Shown: in pieces, positions 17,118-25,858 of the stretch
Layout of the letters: each line of letters opens with the position of its first letter
Position numbering within the stretch: the first letter of the stretch is position 1
From: Amycolatopsis acididurans
GTDB lineage: Bacteria > Actinomycetota > Actinomycetes > Mycobacteriales > Pseudonocardiaceae
DNA: 64,000 nt
Reading direction: 5' to 3'
Assembly: GCF_012328925.1 (NCBI RefSeq)
Contig: NZ_JAAXLS010000023.1
Coordinates: forward strand, 1-64,000
Notes under the pieces: generated by a model
What the model saw: only the letters and a program-made list of their open reading frames with translations
What the model was told of the DNA's origin: nothing
The model's database searches: none
Translations under genes and position numbers: made by a program

Positions 17118-17963
17118 ATGACCTCGACCGTGTCCTGGCCGCCCTCGGTGCTCGCGGCAGTGCGCTGCTCCGTCTGCGGCGAACCGGTCGAACTGGCCGC
17201 GCGGACCCTGCGCTGCGACTCCGGGCACGCCTTCGACCTGGCCAAACAGGGGTATGTGAACCTGCTGCACGCCAAGGTCGCCGCCGGTACCGCGGACACC
17301 GCCGAGATGGTCGCCGCACGGGCGGATTTCCTCGCCGCGGGCCACTACCGCGGGCTCGTGGACCTGGTCGCGGCACAGGTGGCGACGTTCACCCGTTCGG
17401 GGTTGATCGTGGACGCGGGCGCGGGCACCGGCCACTACCTGGCCCACGTGCTCGACCGGTTGCCGGATGCGTGCGGGCTGGCGCTCGATGTTTCGGCAAT
17501 GGCGTTACGCCGCGCGGCTCGCGCGCATTCACGAATCGCCGCGGCGGTATGGAATTTGTGGGAACGGTGGCCGGTCGGCGATGAAGTGGCGTCGGTGGTG
17601 CTGAACGTATTCGCGCCGAGGAATGCGGCGGAATTCCACCGGGTGCTGCGGCCCGGCGGCCACCTGATCGTGGCGTCGCCGGGTCCGGCTCATCTCCGGG
17701 AACTGGCGTCGGTGGTCGATCTGCTCGACGTGGACGAGCGCAAGCAGGAGCGGTTGTCCGGCACGTTGTCCGGCCACTTCTCGCTGGTGGACCGCCACGA
17801 GCACACCGAGCCGCTGACGCTGGCGCCCGAGGACGTCCGCCGCGCGGTGCTGATGGGACCGAACGCGCACCATCCCGAGCGGCTCACCCGGCTGTCCCGG
17901 GTGGACCGTCCGATGGACGTGACCGCATCTTTCGTCGTCGGCGTGTACCGGAGGGTCTCGTGA
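17118..17963 (+). CDS. RlmA-family 23S rRNA (guanine-N1)-methyltransferase-like protein
   Basis: This is a SAM-dependent methyltransferase of 281 residues with the RlmA/TlrB arrangement. The N-terminal zinc-ribbon has Cys in RCSVCGEPVEL and LRCDSGH, followed by AFDLAKQGYVNLL, then the Rossmann SAM motif IVDAGAGTGHYLA and the FAPRNAAEFHRVLRPGG segment. Family members methylate G745 or G748 of 23S rRNA; TlrB-type enzymes confer macrolide resistance, and which position this one uses cannot be told. The start is the ATG at 17118, with GGGAG just upstream. It overlaps the next gene by 4 bp. Confidence 0.85.
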   Translation: MTSTVSWPPSVLAAVRCSVCGEPVELAARTLRCDSGHAFDLAKQGYVNLLHAKVAAGTADTAEMVAARADFLAAGHYRGLVDLVAAQVATFTRSGLIVDAGAGTGHYLAHVLDRLPDACGLALDVSAMALRRAARAHSRIAAAVWNLWERWPVGDEVASVVLNVFAPRNAAEFHRVLRPGGHLIVASPGPAHLRELASVVDLLDVDERKQERLSGTLSGHFSLVDRHEHTEPLTLAPEDVRRAVLMGPNAHHPERLTRLSRVDRPMDVTASFVVGVYRRVS

Positions 17964-18556
17964 CACCCGCGAAGCTGATCATCGACCACGACTGGCTGCG
18001 GACGCAGATCGGCCTCGCCGCCCGGCGTTACGGCTGCGCGTCGCCGGACGTGCTCGGCACGGTCTGGTGGTACTCGGTGTCCTCGGTGCTCGTCGCGCCG
18101 CCGTTGGAATCCCTCGTGCGCACCGGGCGTGCCCTCGATCCCGCGCTGGCGGCGATGACGCTGGACGTGCGCGAGGACGGCAGCATCGTCAGCGCCACCT
18201 CGTCCCGCGTCCTGGACGGGGAACTGGGGCCGGCGATGGCGGATTCGCTGAGCGCGGCGATCGAATCGGTCGTGGCGGTCAGCGGCGCGCATTCCCGCGC
18301 GCTGCACGCCATCGCGACCGACTCGATCGCCAACCGTCTACTGTGGATGGACGCGACCGCGCTCGCCGAGCCGCTGGTCGCGTCCATCGGGCTGGGCCTG
18401 CCCCGGCCGCGCTACGTCGACGTCAACGGCACCGCGGTCGTGCGCCGCGCGTCGTGCTGCCTGATCTACCAGGCCACTTCGCAGCCGAAATGCCTGTCCT
18501 GTCCCCGCCAGCCGCCCCAGGAGCGCTCGGCCCGGTTGCGGGCCGCCCTCGGTTAA
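17960..18556 (+). CDS. FhuF-like (2Fe-2S) protein
   Basis: This is a 198-residue protein whose C-terminus carries the FhuF-type iron-sulfur motif C-C-x10-C-x2-C (CCLIYQATSQPKCLSCPR). Family members reduce ferric iron in siderophores after uptake. The N-terminal part matches the ferric-iron reductase fold only weakly by eye. The GTG start overlaps the stop of the upstream methyltransferase, so the pair is cotranscribed; no siderophore genes are nearby. It ends 4 bp into the 3' end of the convergent aldo/keto reductase gene. Confidence 0.75.
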   Translation: MTPAKLIIDHDWLRTQIGLAARRYGCASPDVLGTVWWYSVSSVLVAPPLESLVRTGRALDPALAAMTLDVREDGSIVSATSSRVLDGELGPAMADSLSAAIESVVAVSGAHSRALHAIATDSIANRLLWMDATALAEPLVASIGLGLPRPRYVDVNGTAVVRRASCCLIYQATSQPKCLSCPRQPPQERSARLRAALG

Positions 18557-19416
18557 GCGGCCAGCTTCGCCAGGCGGTCGAACCCCTCGTCGGTCAGCGA
18601 GATCGACGCGGCGGCCACGTTCTCCTCGAGGTGGCCGACCGAGCGGGTGCCCGGGATCGGCAGCATCACCGGCGAACGGCGCAGCAGCCACGCCAGCGCG
18701 AGCTGTGCCGGGGTCGCGTCGTGTTCCCCGGCCGCCTGCTCCAGCACGCTGCCCGGTTTGGCCAGTTCTCCGGTGGCGATCGGGAACCACGGGATGAACG
18801 CGATGCCCTTCTCGGTCGCGTAGTCCAGCACGGCCTCGTGGTGCCGGTCGGCGAGGTTGAACAGGTTCTGCACACTCACGATCTCGGCGACCTTACCGGC
18901 CTCCTCGATCTGCGCCGCGTCCACTTCGGACAGCCCGATGTGCCGGATCTTGCCCTCGTCCTGCAGCCTGCGCAGCTCGCCCACCTGATCGGCCAGCGGC
19001 ACGTCGGCGTCGACGCGATGCAGCTGGTAGAGGTCGATCCGGTCGACGCCGAGGCGCCGCAGGCTCATCTCGACCTCCTGCCGCAGGTAGGCCGGGCGGC
19101 CGACCGGGACCCACTGGTCGGGGCCGGTGCGCACGAGACCGCCCTTGGTCGCGATGACCAGGTCCTCCGGGTACGGGTGCAGCGCCTCGCGGATGATCTC
19201 CTCGCTCACGTACGGGCCGTAGGAGTCCGCGGTGTCGATGAAATTGACGCCCAGCTCGATCGCGCGCCGCAGCACCGCGACGGCTCCCTTCCGGTCCGAA
19301 GGTTCGCCCCAGATACCGGGGCCGGTGATCTGCATGGCGCCGTAGCCGAGCCGGTGCACCGGAAGGTCCCCGCCGAGGGAGAACACGCCACCGGGTGCGA
19401 CCTTTGTGTCCGTCAT
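18553..19416 (-). CDS. Aldo/keto reductase
   Basis: This is a 287-residue NADPH-dependent oxidoreductase with a TIM barrel. Catalytic-tetrad residues are recognisable: Asp-Tyr in FIDTADSYGP, Lys in LVIATKGGLVR and His in DLYQLHRVD. The cofactor-binding C-terminus includes LPIPGTRSVGHLEENVAAA. The frame is open far upstream through metY antisense, but the ATG at 19416 has a GAGGAG site and matches family N-termini. It is divergent from metY across a 108-bp promoter region. The substrate is unknown. Confidence 0.9.
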   Translation of the reverse strand: MTDTKVAPGGVFSLGGDLPVHRLGYGAMQITGPGIWGEPSDRKGAVAVLRRAIELGVNFIDTADSYGPYVSEEIIREALHPYPEDLVIATKGGLVRTGPDQWVPVGRPAYLRQEVEMSLRRLGVDRIDLYQLHRVDADVPLADQVGELRRLQDEGKIRHIGLSEVDAAQIEEAGKVAEIVSVQNLFNLADRHHEAVLDYATEKGIAFIPWFPIATGELAKPGSVLEQAAGEHDATPAQLALAWLLRRSPVMLPIPGTRSVGHLEENVAAASISLTDEGFDRLAKLAA

Positions 19417-19524
19417 CTGCTCCTCCTCATCCGATATACCCTTTCGCGCAACCACGTCCCACAGTGCGGGTGTTCCCCGTGGAGAGATGGCCCACTCACG
19501 GGAATGCCGGGTACGGTCGCTGAC

Positions 19525-20814
19525 GTGAGTGACCGCAGCTGGGGCTTTCGCACCCGCGCCCTGCACGCGGGCGGCACGCCCGATCCCGCGACCGGGGCGA
19601 GGGCCGTGCCCATCTACCAGACCACGAGCTTCGTGTTCGAGGACGCGGACGACGCCGCGAACCTGTTCGCACTGCAGAAGTACGGCAACATCTACAGCCG
19701 TATCGGCAACCCGACCGTGGCCGCGTTCGAGGAGCGGATCGCGAGCCTGGAGGGCGCGATCGGCGGGGTCGCCACGAGCAGCGGGCAGGCCGCGGAGTTC
19801 CTGACCTTCACCGCGCTGGCCGAGGCGGGCGAGCACATCGTGGCCGCGAGCGGGCTCTACGGCGGCACGATCACCCAGCTGGACGGCACGCTGCGGCGCT
19901 TCGGGGTGGACACCACGTTCGTGCCCGGCGACAACGCCGACGACTACGCCGCCGCCATCACCGACAAGACGCGGCTCATCTTCACCGAGGTGATCGGCAA
20001 CCCCAGCGGCGGGATCGCCGACATCGCGAGCCTGGCCGAGCTGGCGCACGCGCACGGCATTCCGCTCGTCGTGGACGCGACGCTGGCCACCCCGTACCTG
20101 TGCCGTCCGATCGAGCATGGGGCGGACATCGTGCTGCACTCCGCGACGAAGTTCCTCGGCGGGCACGGCACCACCCTCGGCGGCATCGTCGTCGAGGCGG
20201 GCACCTTCGACTGGGGCAACGGCAAGTTCCCCAGGATGACCGAGGTCGTGCCCTCCTACGGCGGCCTGAAGTACTGGGAGAACTTCGGCGAGTACGCGTT
20301 CTGCACGCGACTGCGCGCCGAGCAGTTGCGTGACATCGGCGCCGTGCTCTCGCCGCATTCGGCGTTCCTGCTGCTGCAGGGCGTGGAGACGCTGCCGCAG
20401 CGGATGGACGCGCACGTGCGCAACGCACAGGCGGTCGCCGAATTCCTCGCAGCCGACGAGCGGGTCGCGTGGGTCGGCTACGCGGGCCGGCCGGACCACC
20501 CGCATCACGAACGCGCGAAGCGGTACCTGCCGCAGGGGCCGGGTGCGGTGTTCTCCTTCGGCGTCAAGGGCGGCCGCGCCGCGGGTGAGAAGTTCGTCGA
20601 ATCGGTCGAGCTGCTCTCGCATCTGGCCAACGTCGGTGACGCCCGCACGCTGGTCATCCACCCGGCGTCCACCACGCACCAGCAGCTCTCCGACGAGCAG
20701 CTCGCGGCGGGCGGGGTCGGCCCGGACCTGATCCGGCTGTCGGTCGGGCTGGAGGACCTGGAGGACATCTGCTGGGACATCGATCAGGCACTCGCGGCGG
20801 CGGTGAAGGAATGA
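19525..20814 (+). CDS. metY: O-acetylhomoserine aminocarboxypropyltransferase (sulfhydrylase)
   Basis: This PLP enzyme makes homocysteine from O-acetylhomoserine and sulfide. Family features are VPIYQTTSFVF, YSRIGNPTVAAFEERIASLE, SGQAAEFLTFTALA, the PLP Lys in HSATKFLGGHGTT, and the C-terminal HPASTTHQQL. The GTG at 19525 (V-S-D-R-S-W) gives 429 residues and fits homolog N-termini; an in-frame ATG at 19504 would add 7. Its stop overlaps the start of the CoA-binding protein by 4 bp. Confidence 0.92.
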   Translation: MSDRSWGFRTRALHAGGTPDPATGARAVPIYQTTSFVFEDADDAANLFALQKYGNIYSRIGNPTVAAFEERIASLEGAIGGVATSSGQAAEFLTFTALAEAGEHIVAASGLYGGTITQLDGTLRRFGVDTTFVPGDNADDYAAAITDKTRLIFTEVIGNPSGGIADIASLAELAHAHGIPLVVDATLATPYLCRPIEHGADIVLHSATKFLGGHGTTLGGIVVEAGTFDWGNGKFPRMTEVVPSYGGLKYWENFGEYAFCTRLRAEQLRDIGAVLSPHSAFLLLQGVETLPQRMDAHVRNAQAVAEFLAADERVAWVGYAGRPDHPHHERAKRYLPQGPGAVFSFGVKGGRAAGEKFVESVELLSHLANVGDARTLVIHPASTTHQQLSDEQLAAGGVGPDLIRLSVGLEDLEDICWDIDQALAAAVKE

Positions 20815-21344
20815 CCTCTCTGGAAACCACCGTTCCCGCCGGGGCCGTCCGTGCGGGCGGCGAGCTGACCTGGACGCCGCCGACCGCCCGCGAGCGCCAG
20901 GCGATCCTGCGCCGCACGACGTCGGTGACGATCGTCGGCGCGTCCGCCAACCCGGCGCGGCCGAGCTACTTCGTGGCCACCTACCTGCTGTCCTCGGCCC
21001 GGTACCGGATCAACTTCGTCAACCCGCGGCTGGACGAGCTGCTCGGGCGGCCGGTGTACCCGTCGCTGGCGGACGTGCCGGGCGGGGTGGATCTGGTGAG
21101 CGTGTTCCGCAAGCACGACGATCTGCCGGACGTGGCCGAGGAGGTCGTCAAGGCGGGCGCGCGCACGCTGTGGCTGCAACTGGGCCTGTGGCACGAGCCC
21201 GTCGCCGAGCGCGCCACCGAGGCCGGGCTGGACGTGGTGATGAATCGCTGCGTGAAGATCGAGCACGCCCGGTTCGCGGGCGGCCTGCACCTGGCCGGCT
21301 TCAACACCGGTGTCATCAGCTCGCGGCGGCAGTCCCAACCCTGA
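20811..21344 (+). CDS. CoA-binding domain protein (YccU-like)
   Basis: This is a 177-residue single-domain protein with a Rossmann-type CoA-binding fold: VTIVGASANPARPSYFVA near residue 40, INFVNPRLDELLG, VDLVSVFRK, and LWLQLGLWHEPVAERATEAG. It resembles the N-terminal domain of acyl-CoA synthetases and YccU. No catalytic activity is known for the stand-alone family. It is translationally coupled to metY, as in other actinobacteria, suggesting a shared role in homocysteine metabolism (inference). Confidence 0.85.
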   Translation: MTSLETTVPAGAVRAGGELTWTPPTARERQAILRRTTSVTIVGASANPARPSYFVATYLLSSARYRINFVNPRLDELLGRPVYPSLADVPGGVDLVSVFRKHDDLPDVAEEVVKAGARTLWLQLGLWHEPVAERATEAGLDVVMNRCVKIEHARFAGGLHLAGFNTGVISSRRQSQP

Positions 21345-21411
21345 TTCGGCCGGTTACTAACCCACCTGGGGGATCACAGAACGGTCCCGGAAATGTGAAC
21401 ATCTGGCGGCC

Positions 21412-22752
21412 ATGACGACCGCCTCGCTGCCGACGCCCGTTTCCGAAGCACCGGTAACGGCGCGGCCGCGGGCGCCGGCGATCGTGGCCGGCGTCGCGTT
21501 CGTGGTCTACGCCGGGTGGTCGGTCTGCCTGCACCGGCTCTACCTGCGCACCGGATACGACCTCGGCATCTTCGAACAGGCCGTCCGCTCCTACGCCGAG
21601 GGGCACTGGCCGGTCTCCGACGTCAAAGCGCCCGGCTTCCCCCTGCTGGGGGATCATTTCCACCCGATCATCGCGGTCCTCGCCCCGCTGTACCGGCTCT
21701 GGCCGCGGCCGGACACGTTACTTCTCGCGCAGGCCGCGCTGTTCGCGATTTCCGCCGTACCGGTGACGCGGTGCGCCATCCGTGCGCTCGGCACGGCCCG
21801 CGGCACGACCCTCGGTGTGGGCTACATCTTCTCGTGCGGCCTGCTCAGCGCGGTGACGTTCGACTTCCACGAGATCGCGTTCGCGGTGCCGCTGCTGGCG
21901 TTCTCGATCGAGCGGCTGCTGCGCCGCGAATGGGGCGCCGCCGTGGCGTTCGCGGCGCCGCTGGCGCTGGTCAAAGAGGACCTGCCGATGACGGTCGCGG
22001 CGATCGGGATGTACCTCGTCTGGCGGGGACAACGCCGCCTCGGCTGGGCCACGGCGGTCGCCGGTGTGCTGGCGAGCGTGCTGCTGGCGAAGGTCGTCGT
22101 GCCGTTGATCAACGTGCAGGGGCAGTACGCGTTCGCGGGCAGGCTGACCACGCCGGACCCGTTCGACGGGCTCTGGCTCAAGCTCGCGACCCTGCTCCTG
22201 GTGCTGGGCCCGACCCTGTTCACCGGTCTGCGCTCGCCGGTGTCGATCCTGCTGCTACCCACGCTGGCCTGGCGTTTCCTGTCCAGCTACCCGTACTACT
22301 GGGGACCGGGCTACCACTACAGCGCGGTGCTGATGCCGATCGCGTTCCTGGCCGCGCTCGACGGGCTCGGGCGCCTCGGCGGCCGGTGGCGTACCGCCGT
22401 GCCGGTGTGCTCGGCGCTGACGGCGCTCGGCGTGGTCGCGGCGATGCTGCCGGGGGCACCACCGCCGAGATCGGAGCGCACGGCGGTACAGGCCGCGCTC
22501 GCGCGCATCCCGGACGGGGCGACGGTCGCGGCGAGTAGCCTGTTCGTACCGAGGCTGACCTCCCGCTGCCGCGTGTTCTACTTCCCCGAACAGCCCAACG
22601 GGACCGATCCGGACTGGATCGTCGTCACCACCCCGCTCGCCGACGGCCCGATTCCCGTTCCAGTGCAACAAAGCCACTTGACGGAACTACAACACACCAG
22701 CTATTTCACTGTAACGAGAACAAATTCGGTGCTGCTGCTGCGGCACAGGTAG
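21412..22752 (+). CDS. DUF2079 multi-pass membrane protein
   Basis: This is a 446-residue integral membrane protein with about ten hydrophobic segments, a short polar N-terminus, and a non-membrane C-terminal part of about 100 residues. Motifs such as YDLGIFEQAVRSYA and HFHPIIAVLAPLYRLWP match DUF2079, a family related to GT-C glycosyltransferases. It is preceded by a 67-bp gap and seems to be its own unit. Function is unknown; polyprenyl-linked glycosyl transfer is the likely class. Confidence 0.85.
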   Translation: MTTASLPTPVSEAPVTARPRAPAIVAGVAFVVYAGWSVCLHRLYLRTGYDLGIFEQAVRSYAEGHWPVSDVKAPGFPLLGDHFHPIIAVLAPLYRLWPRPDTLLLAQAALFAISAVPVTRCAIRALGTARGTTLGVGYIFSCGLLSAVTFDFHEIAFAVPLLAFSIERLLRREWGAAVAFAAPLALVKEDLPMTVAAIGMYLVWRGQRRLGWATAVAGVLASVLLAKVVVPLINVQGQYAFAGRLTTPDPFDGLWLKLATLLLVLGPTLFTGLRSPVSILLLPTLAWRFLSSYPYYWGPGYHYSAVLMPIAFLAALDGLGRLGGRWRTAVPVCSALTALGVVAAMLPGAPPPRSERTAVQAALARIPDGATVAASSLFVPRLTSRCRVFYFPEQPNGTDPDWIVVTTPLADGPIPVPVQQSHLTELQHTSYFTVTRTNSVLLLRHR

Positions 22753-22786
22753 GAAGAATCGGCCTCTGCGAACGGTTGTCTACGAC

Positions 22787-23566
22787 ATGACGGAAGATCT
22801 GCGGGTGACCTTCGTCGGCGGCCCCACTGCCTTGCTGGAGCTCGGCGGCAAGCGGCTGCTGACCGATCCGACGTTCAGCCCGGCCGGCGTCCACGAGTCG
22901 GCACCAGGGCGCCCCCTGACCAAGACCGAGGACCCCGCCGTGTCGCGCGAGGCGCTCGGCGAAATCGACGCCGTACTGCTGTCCCACGACCAGCACGCCG
23001 ACAACCTCGACCCCGCCGGGCGGGAGCTCGTCGGCGAGGTCCTGCTGACGCTGACCACGATCAGCGGCGCCCGCCGCCTCGGCGGCACCGCCCAGGGCCT
23101 GCCGCCGTGGGCGGCGATCTCGCTGGGCCCGCTGGAGGTCATCTCCGTGCCCGCGCTGCACGGCCCGCCCGGCTGCGAGTCCCTGACCGGCGACGTCATC
23201 GGGTTCGTACTGCGGGGCCGCGGCCTGCCGTCGGTCTACGTCTCCGGCGACAACGCCTCCCTCGAGGTGGTGCGTGCCGTCGCCAAGCGCATCGGTTCGA
23301 TCGACGTCGCGCTGCTGTTCGCCGGTGCCGCGCGCACGTCCCTGTTCGCCGGCGCCCCGCTGACGCTGACCAGCGAGGACGCCGCCGAGGCCACGCGCAT
23401 CCTGAACGCGAAGATCGTCATCCCGCTGCACACGCGCGGCTGGGCCCACTTCTCCGAGGGCCCGGACGCGGTGCGCAAGGCGTTCGCGAACGCCGGGCTC
23501 TCGGAACGGTTGCGGATGCTGGAACCCGGTGAATCGATCAGGCTGCGCCGTGGAAGCGCTCGGTGA
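22787..23566 (+). CDS. MBL-fold metal-dependent hydrolase
   Basis: This is a 259-residue protein of the UlaG-like metallo-beta-lactamase superfamily. The metal motif is altered from HxHxDH to SHDQHADNLD, the usual UlaG-like form. Other metal ligands are probably in VPALHGPPGC, VSGDNASLE and IPLHTRGWAHFS. The substrate is unknown. Its 3' end overlaps the convergent allantoicase gene by 29 bp, so it is not part of the allantoin operon. Confidence 0.85.
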   Translation: MTEDLRVTFVGGPTALLELGGKRLLTDPTFSPAGVHESAPGRPLTKTEDPAVSREALGEIDAVLLSHDQHADNLDPAGRELVGEVLLTLTTISGARRLGGTAQGLPPWAAISLGPLEVISVPALHGPPGCESLTGDVIGFVLRGRGLPSVYVSGDNASLEVVRAVAKRIGSIDVALLFAGAARTSLFAGAPLTLTSEDAAEATRILNAKIVIPLHTRGWAHFSEGPDAVRKAFANAGLSERLRMLEPGESIRLRRGSAR

Positions 23567-24536
23567 GCTCCTTCTTGCCCGCTTCGGTGAGCCCGCCGTA
23601 GAGCCGTAGCCGCGCCATCCCGCCGTCCGGGTAGATGTCCAGCCGCACGCGGGTCAGCTCGGACGCGCCCGGGAGCGGGAACCGGTGGCGGGTGTCGGGT
23701 TGCAGCCTGGTCCTCGGCAGCACGTCGAACCACGAGGCGCCGTCCACCGAACCCGACAGCGAGGCCCAGCCGGGCGCGTTGCCCTTGAAGTGCGTCGTGT
23801 CCAGTTCGGCCAGCCTGGGCACGCCCGCGCCGGCCAGTGCCACCACCACCCAGTCGTTGCCGTCGTCGCGGCGACGGGCCGTCTCCCAGCCCTCCCCCAT
23901 CACCCGGGCGAATCCGGGCGAGATGAGGTTGGCGGGCGAGGAGTAGAACATGTTGCTCGCCTCGACGACGTGCGCGCCGTTCTCGAGTGCGGCCAGGTCG
24001 AGCGAGTCCAGGTCCAGCAGGCGAAGGTCGGCCACCGGGGCGCCGTGCGCCCGGAACCGGGCCACTCCCCCGTCCGGGTGGATCGTGAGCCGTACGTGCG
24101 TGAACCGCTGCCGCGACTCGACGGCGAAGAAGTTCTCGGCGTCACCTGCCAGCGGCGACTTCGGCACGATCGTCGTCCACTCCAGCGCCGCCAGCTCCTC
24201 CGGGCTGGGATAGCCGTCGACCGCGACCGCCTCGACGGACGCGAACGGCGGGTAGTTGCCGGTGAAGAAGGCGGTGTCCACCACGACGCCGTGCACGACG
24301 CCCGGCAGGCCCAGCCGCACGACCGCCCGGTCGGCCCCCGGCTCGCGGCGCCGGCGGGTCTCCCAGCCGTCGTAGATCTGGCCCTTGTGCCCGAAAGTCG
24401 ACGGCTGGTACTCCGGCCGCTCCGGCTTGATCAGGTTCTCCTTCTCGGCGAACAGCTCGTCGTTCGCCCACACCACGCCGCCACCGGCCCGGCGCGACGC
24501 CAGGTCCGGTTGCCTTGTCCACTCTGGACGGTCCAC
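23538..24536 (-). CDS. alc: Allantoicase
   Basis: Allantoicase hydrolyses allantoate to ureidoglycolate and urea. The 332-residue protein is built of two similar jelly-roll repeats: the first has GWETRRRREPGADRAVVRLG and the second has GWETARRRDDGNDWVVVALA, each followed by a TxFxGN-type element (TAFFTGN-like, THFKGNAPGWAS). Length matches family members. It is the last gene of the hyi-glxR-gcl-allB-alc operon and overlaps allB by one base. Ureidoglycolate lyase, the next enzyme, is not in this window. Confidence 0.92.
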   Translation of the reverse strand: MDRPEWTRQPDLASRRAGGGVVWANDELFAEKENLIKPERPEYQPSTFGHKGQIYDGWETRRRREPGADRAVVRLGLPGVVHGVVVDTAFFTGNYPPFASVEAVAVDGYPSPEELAALEWTTIVPKSPLAGDAENFFAVESRQRFTHVRLTIHPDGGVARFRAHGAPVADLRLLDLDSLDLAALENGAHVVEASNMFYSSPANLISPGFARVMGEGWETARRRDDGNDWVVVALAGAGVPRLAELDTTHFKGNAPGWASLSGSVDGASWFDVLPRTRLQPDTRHRFPLPGASELTRVRLDIYPDGGMARLRLYGGLTEAGKKELTERFHGAA

Positions 24537-25858
24537 TACACGCTCCCTCGTACCAGCAGTTCACCTCGCGGCTCGCCGGTGACCTCCCGCCCGCGCAACC
24601 ATGTCGAGCGCACCACCCCGGACAGCGGCCGCCCGTGGTAGGCGCTCACCGGGTTGCGGTGCCGCAGGTCGGCCACGTCCACCACGAACTTCTCCTCGGG
24701 CGCGAACACGCAGAAATCCGCGTCCGCGCCGACGGCGATCCGGCCCTTGCGCCGCATCCCGGCCAGGTCCGCGGGCCGTCCGGCCATCCACAGCACGACG
24801 TCGGAGAGCGCGAACCCGCGCTCCCGCGCCTGCGTCCACACCGCGGGCAGGCCGACCTGAAGGCTCGCGATCCCGCCCCACGCGACGTCGAAATCGCCGC
24901 GTTTCAGCTCGGCCGTGCAGGGCGAATGGTCGCTGACCACGCAGTCGATCGTGCCCTCGGCCAGCCCGCGCCACAGCAGGTCCCGGTTGTCCGCCTCGCG
25001 GATGGGCGGGCAGCATTTGAACTGCGTGGCACCCTCGGCGATCTCCTCGGCGGTGAAGGTGAGGTAGTGCGGGCAGGTCTCGGCCGTCAGCGCGACGCCT
25101 TCGGCGCGAGCCCGCGCGATCATCGGCAGAGCGTCCGAAGAGGACAGATGCAGGATGTGCGCGCGTGCCCCGGTGCGGCGGGCCAGTTCGATGACGCGGG
25201 CGATGGCCACGTTCTCCGCCTCGCGCGGACGGGAGGCCAGGAAGGTCCCGTACCGCACTCCATGCGGGGCCGGTGCTTGCTCGATCGTGTCCGCGTCCTC
25301 GGCGTGCACGATCATCAACCCGCCGAAATCCCGGAGGATCCGCAGGTCGGCTTCGAGTTCCGCACTGTCCAGCGGCGGAAACTCGTCCACCCCGGAATGC
25401 AGCAGGAAACACTTGAAGCCGAACACGCCCGCGTCGTGCAGTGGGCGCAGATCGGCGCCGTTGCCGGGGATCGCGCCGCCCCAGAACCCGACGTCGACGT
25501 ACACGCGGCCGGCCGCGGTCTTGCGTTTGACCTCCAGCGAGGGCACGTCGACGGTCGGCGGCAGGCTGTTGAGCGGCATGTCGACGATCGTGGTGATCCC
25601 ACCTGCCGCGGCCGCACGCGTCGCCGTGTCGAAGCCCTCCCATTCGGCGCGGCCCGGATCGTTGACGTGCACGTGCGTGTCCACCAGGCCGGGCAGCAGC
25701 ACCTCGTCGGTGCCCGGCTCCACGACGCGGTCCGCGGTCAGTGTTCCGTACGGTTCGACCGCGGTGACCCGGCTGCCGTCCACGCCGATATCGAAGGGGC
25801 CCTCGCCGTCGGCCGTGATGGCCCGGCGTGCCCGGAAAACCAGCTCCACCCTAGACAC
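24536..25858 (-). CDS. allB: Allantoinase
   Basis: Allantoinase opens allantoin to allantoate. The 440-residue cyclic amidohydrolase shows the HxH motif LVDTHVHVNDPGR near residue 60, the carbamylated Lys motif GFKCFLLHSGVDEFP, HILHLSSSDALP, and the metal Asp in VVSDHSPCT. It overlaps the upstream gcl by 8 bp and shares a base with the downstream allantoicase. Enzyme order in the operon follows the pathway in reverse. Confidence 0.94.
   Translation of the reverse strand: MSRVELVFRARRAITADGEGPFDIGVDGSRVTAVEPYGTLTADRVVEPGTDEVLLPGLVDTHVHVNDPGRAEWEGFDTATRAAAAGGITTIVDMPLNSLPPTVDVPSLEVKRKTAAGRVYVDVGFWGGAIPGNGADLRPLHDAGVFGFKCFLLHSGVDEFPPLDSAELEADLRILRDFGGLMIVHAEDADTIEQAPAPHGVRYGTFLASRPREAENVAIARVIELARRTGARAHILHLSSSDALPMIARARAEGVALTAETCPHYLTFTAEEIAEGATQFKCCPPIREADNRDLLWRGLAEGTIDCVVSDHSPCTAELKRGDFDVAWGGIASLQVGLPAVWTQARERGFALSDVVLWMAGRPADLAGMRRKGRIAVGADADFCVFAPEEKFVVDVADLRHRNPVSAYHGRPLSGVVRSTWLRGREVTGEPRGELLVRGSV

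Noticed and set aside
18067..19503. Upstream extension of the metY reading frame to a 915-residue protein
   Set aside because: The extension overlaps the FhuF-like gene and the antisense aldo/keto reductase gene. MetY homology begins at about 19525.
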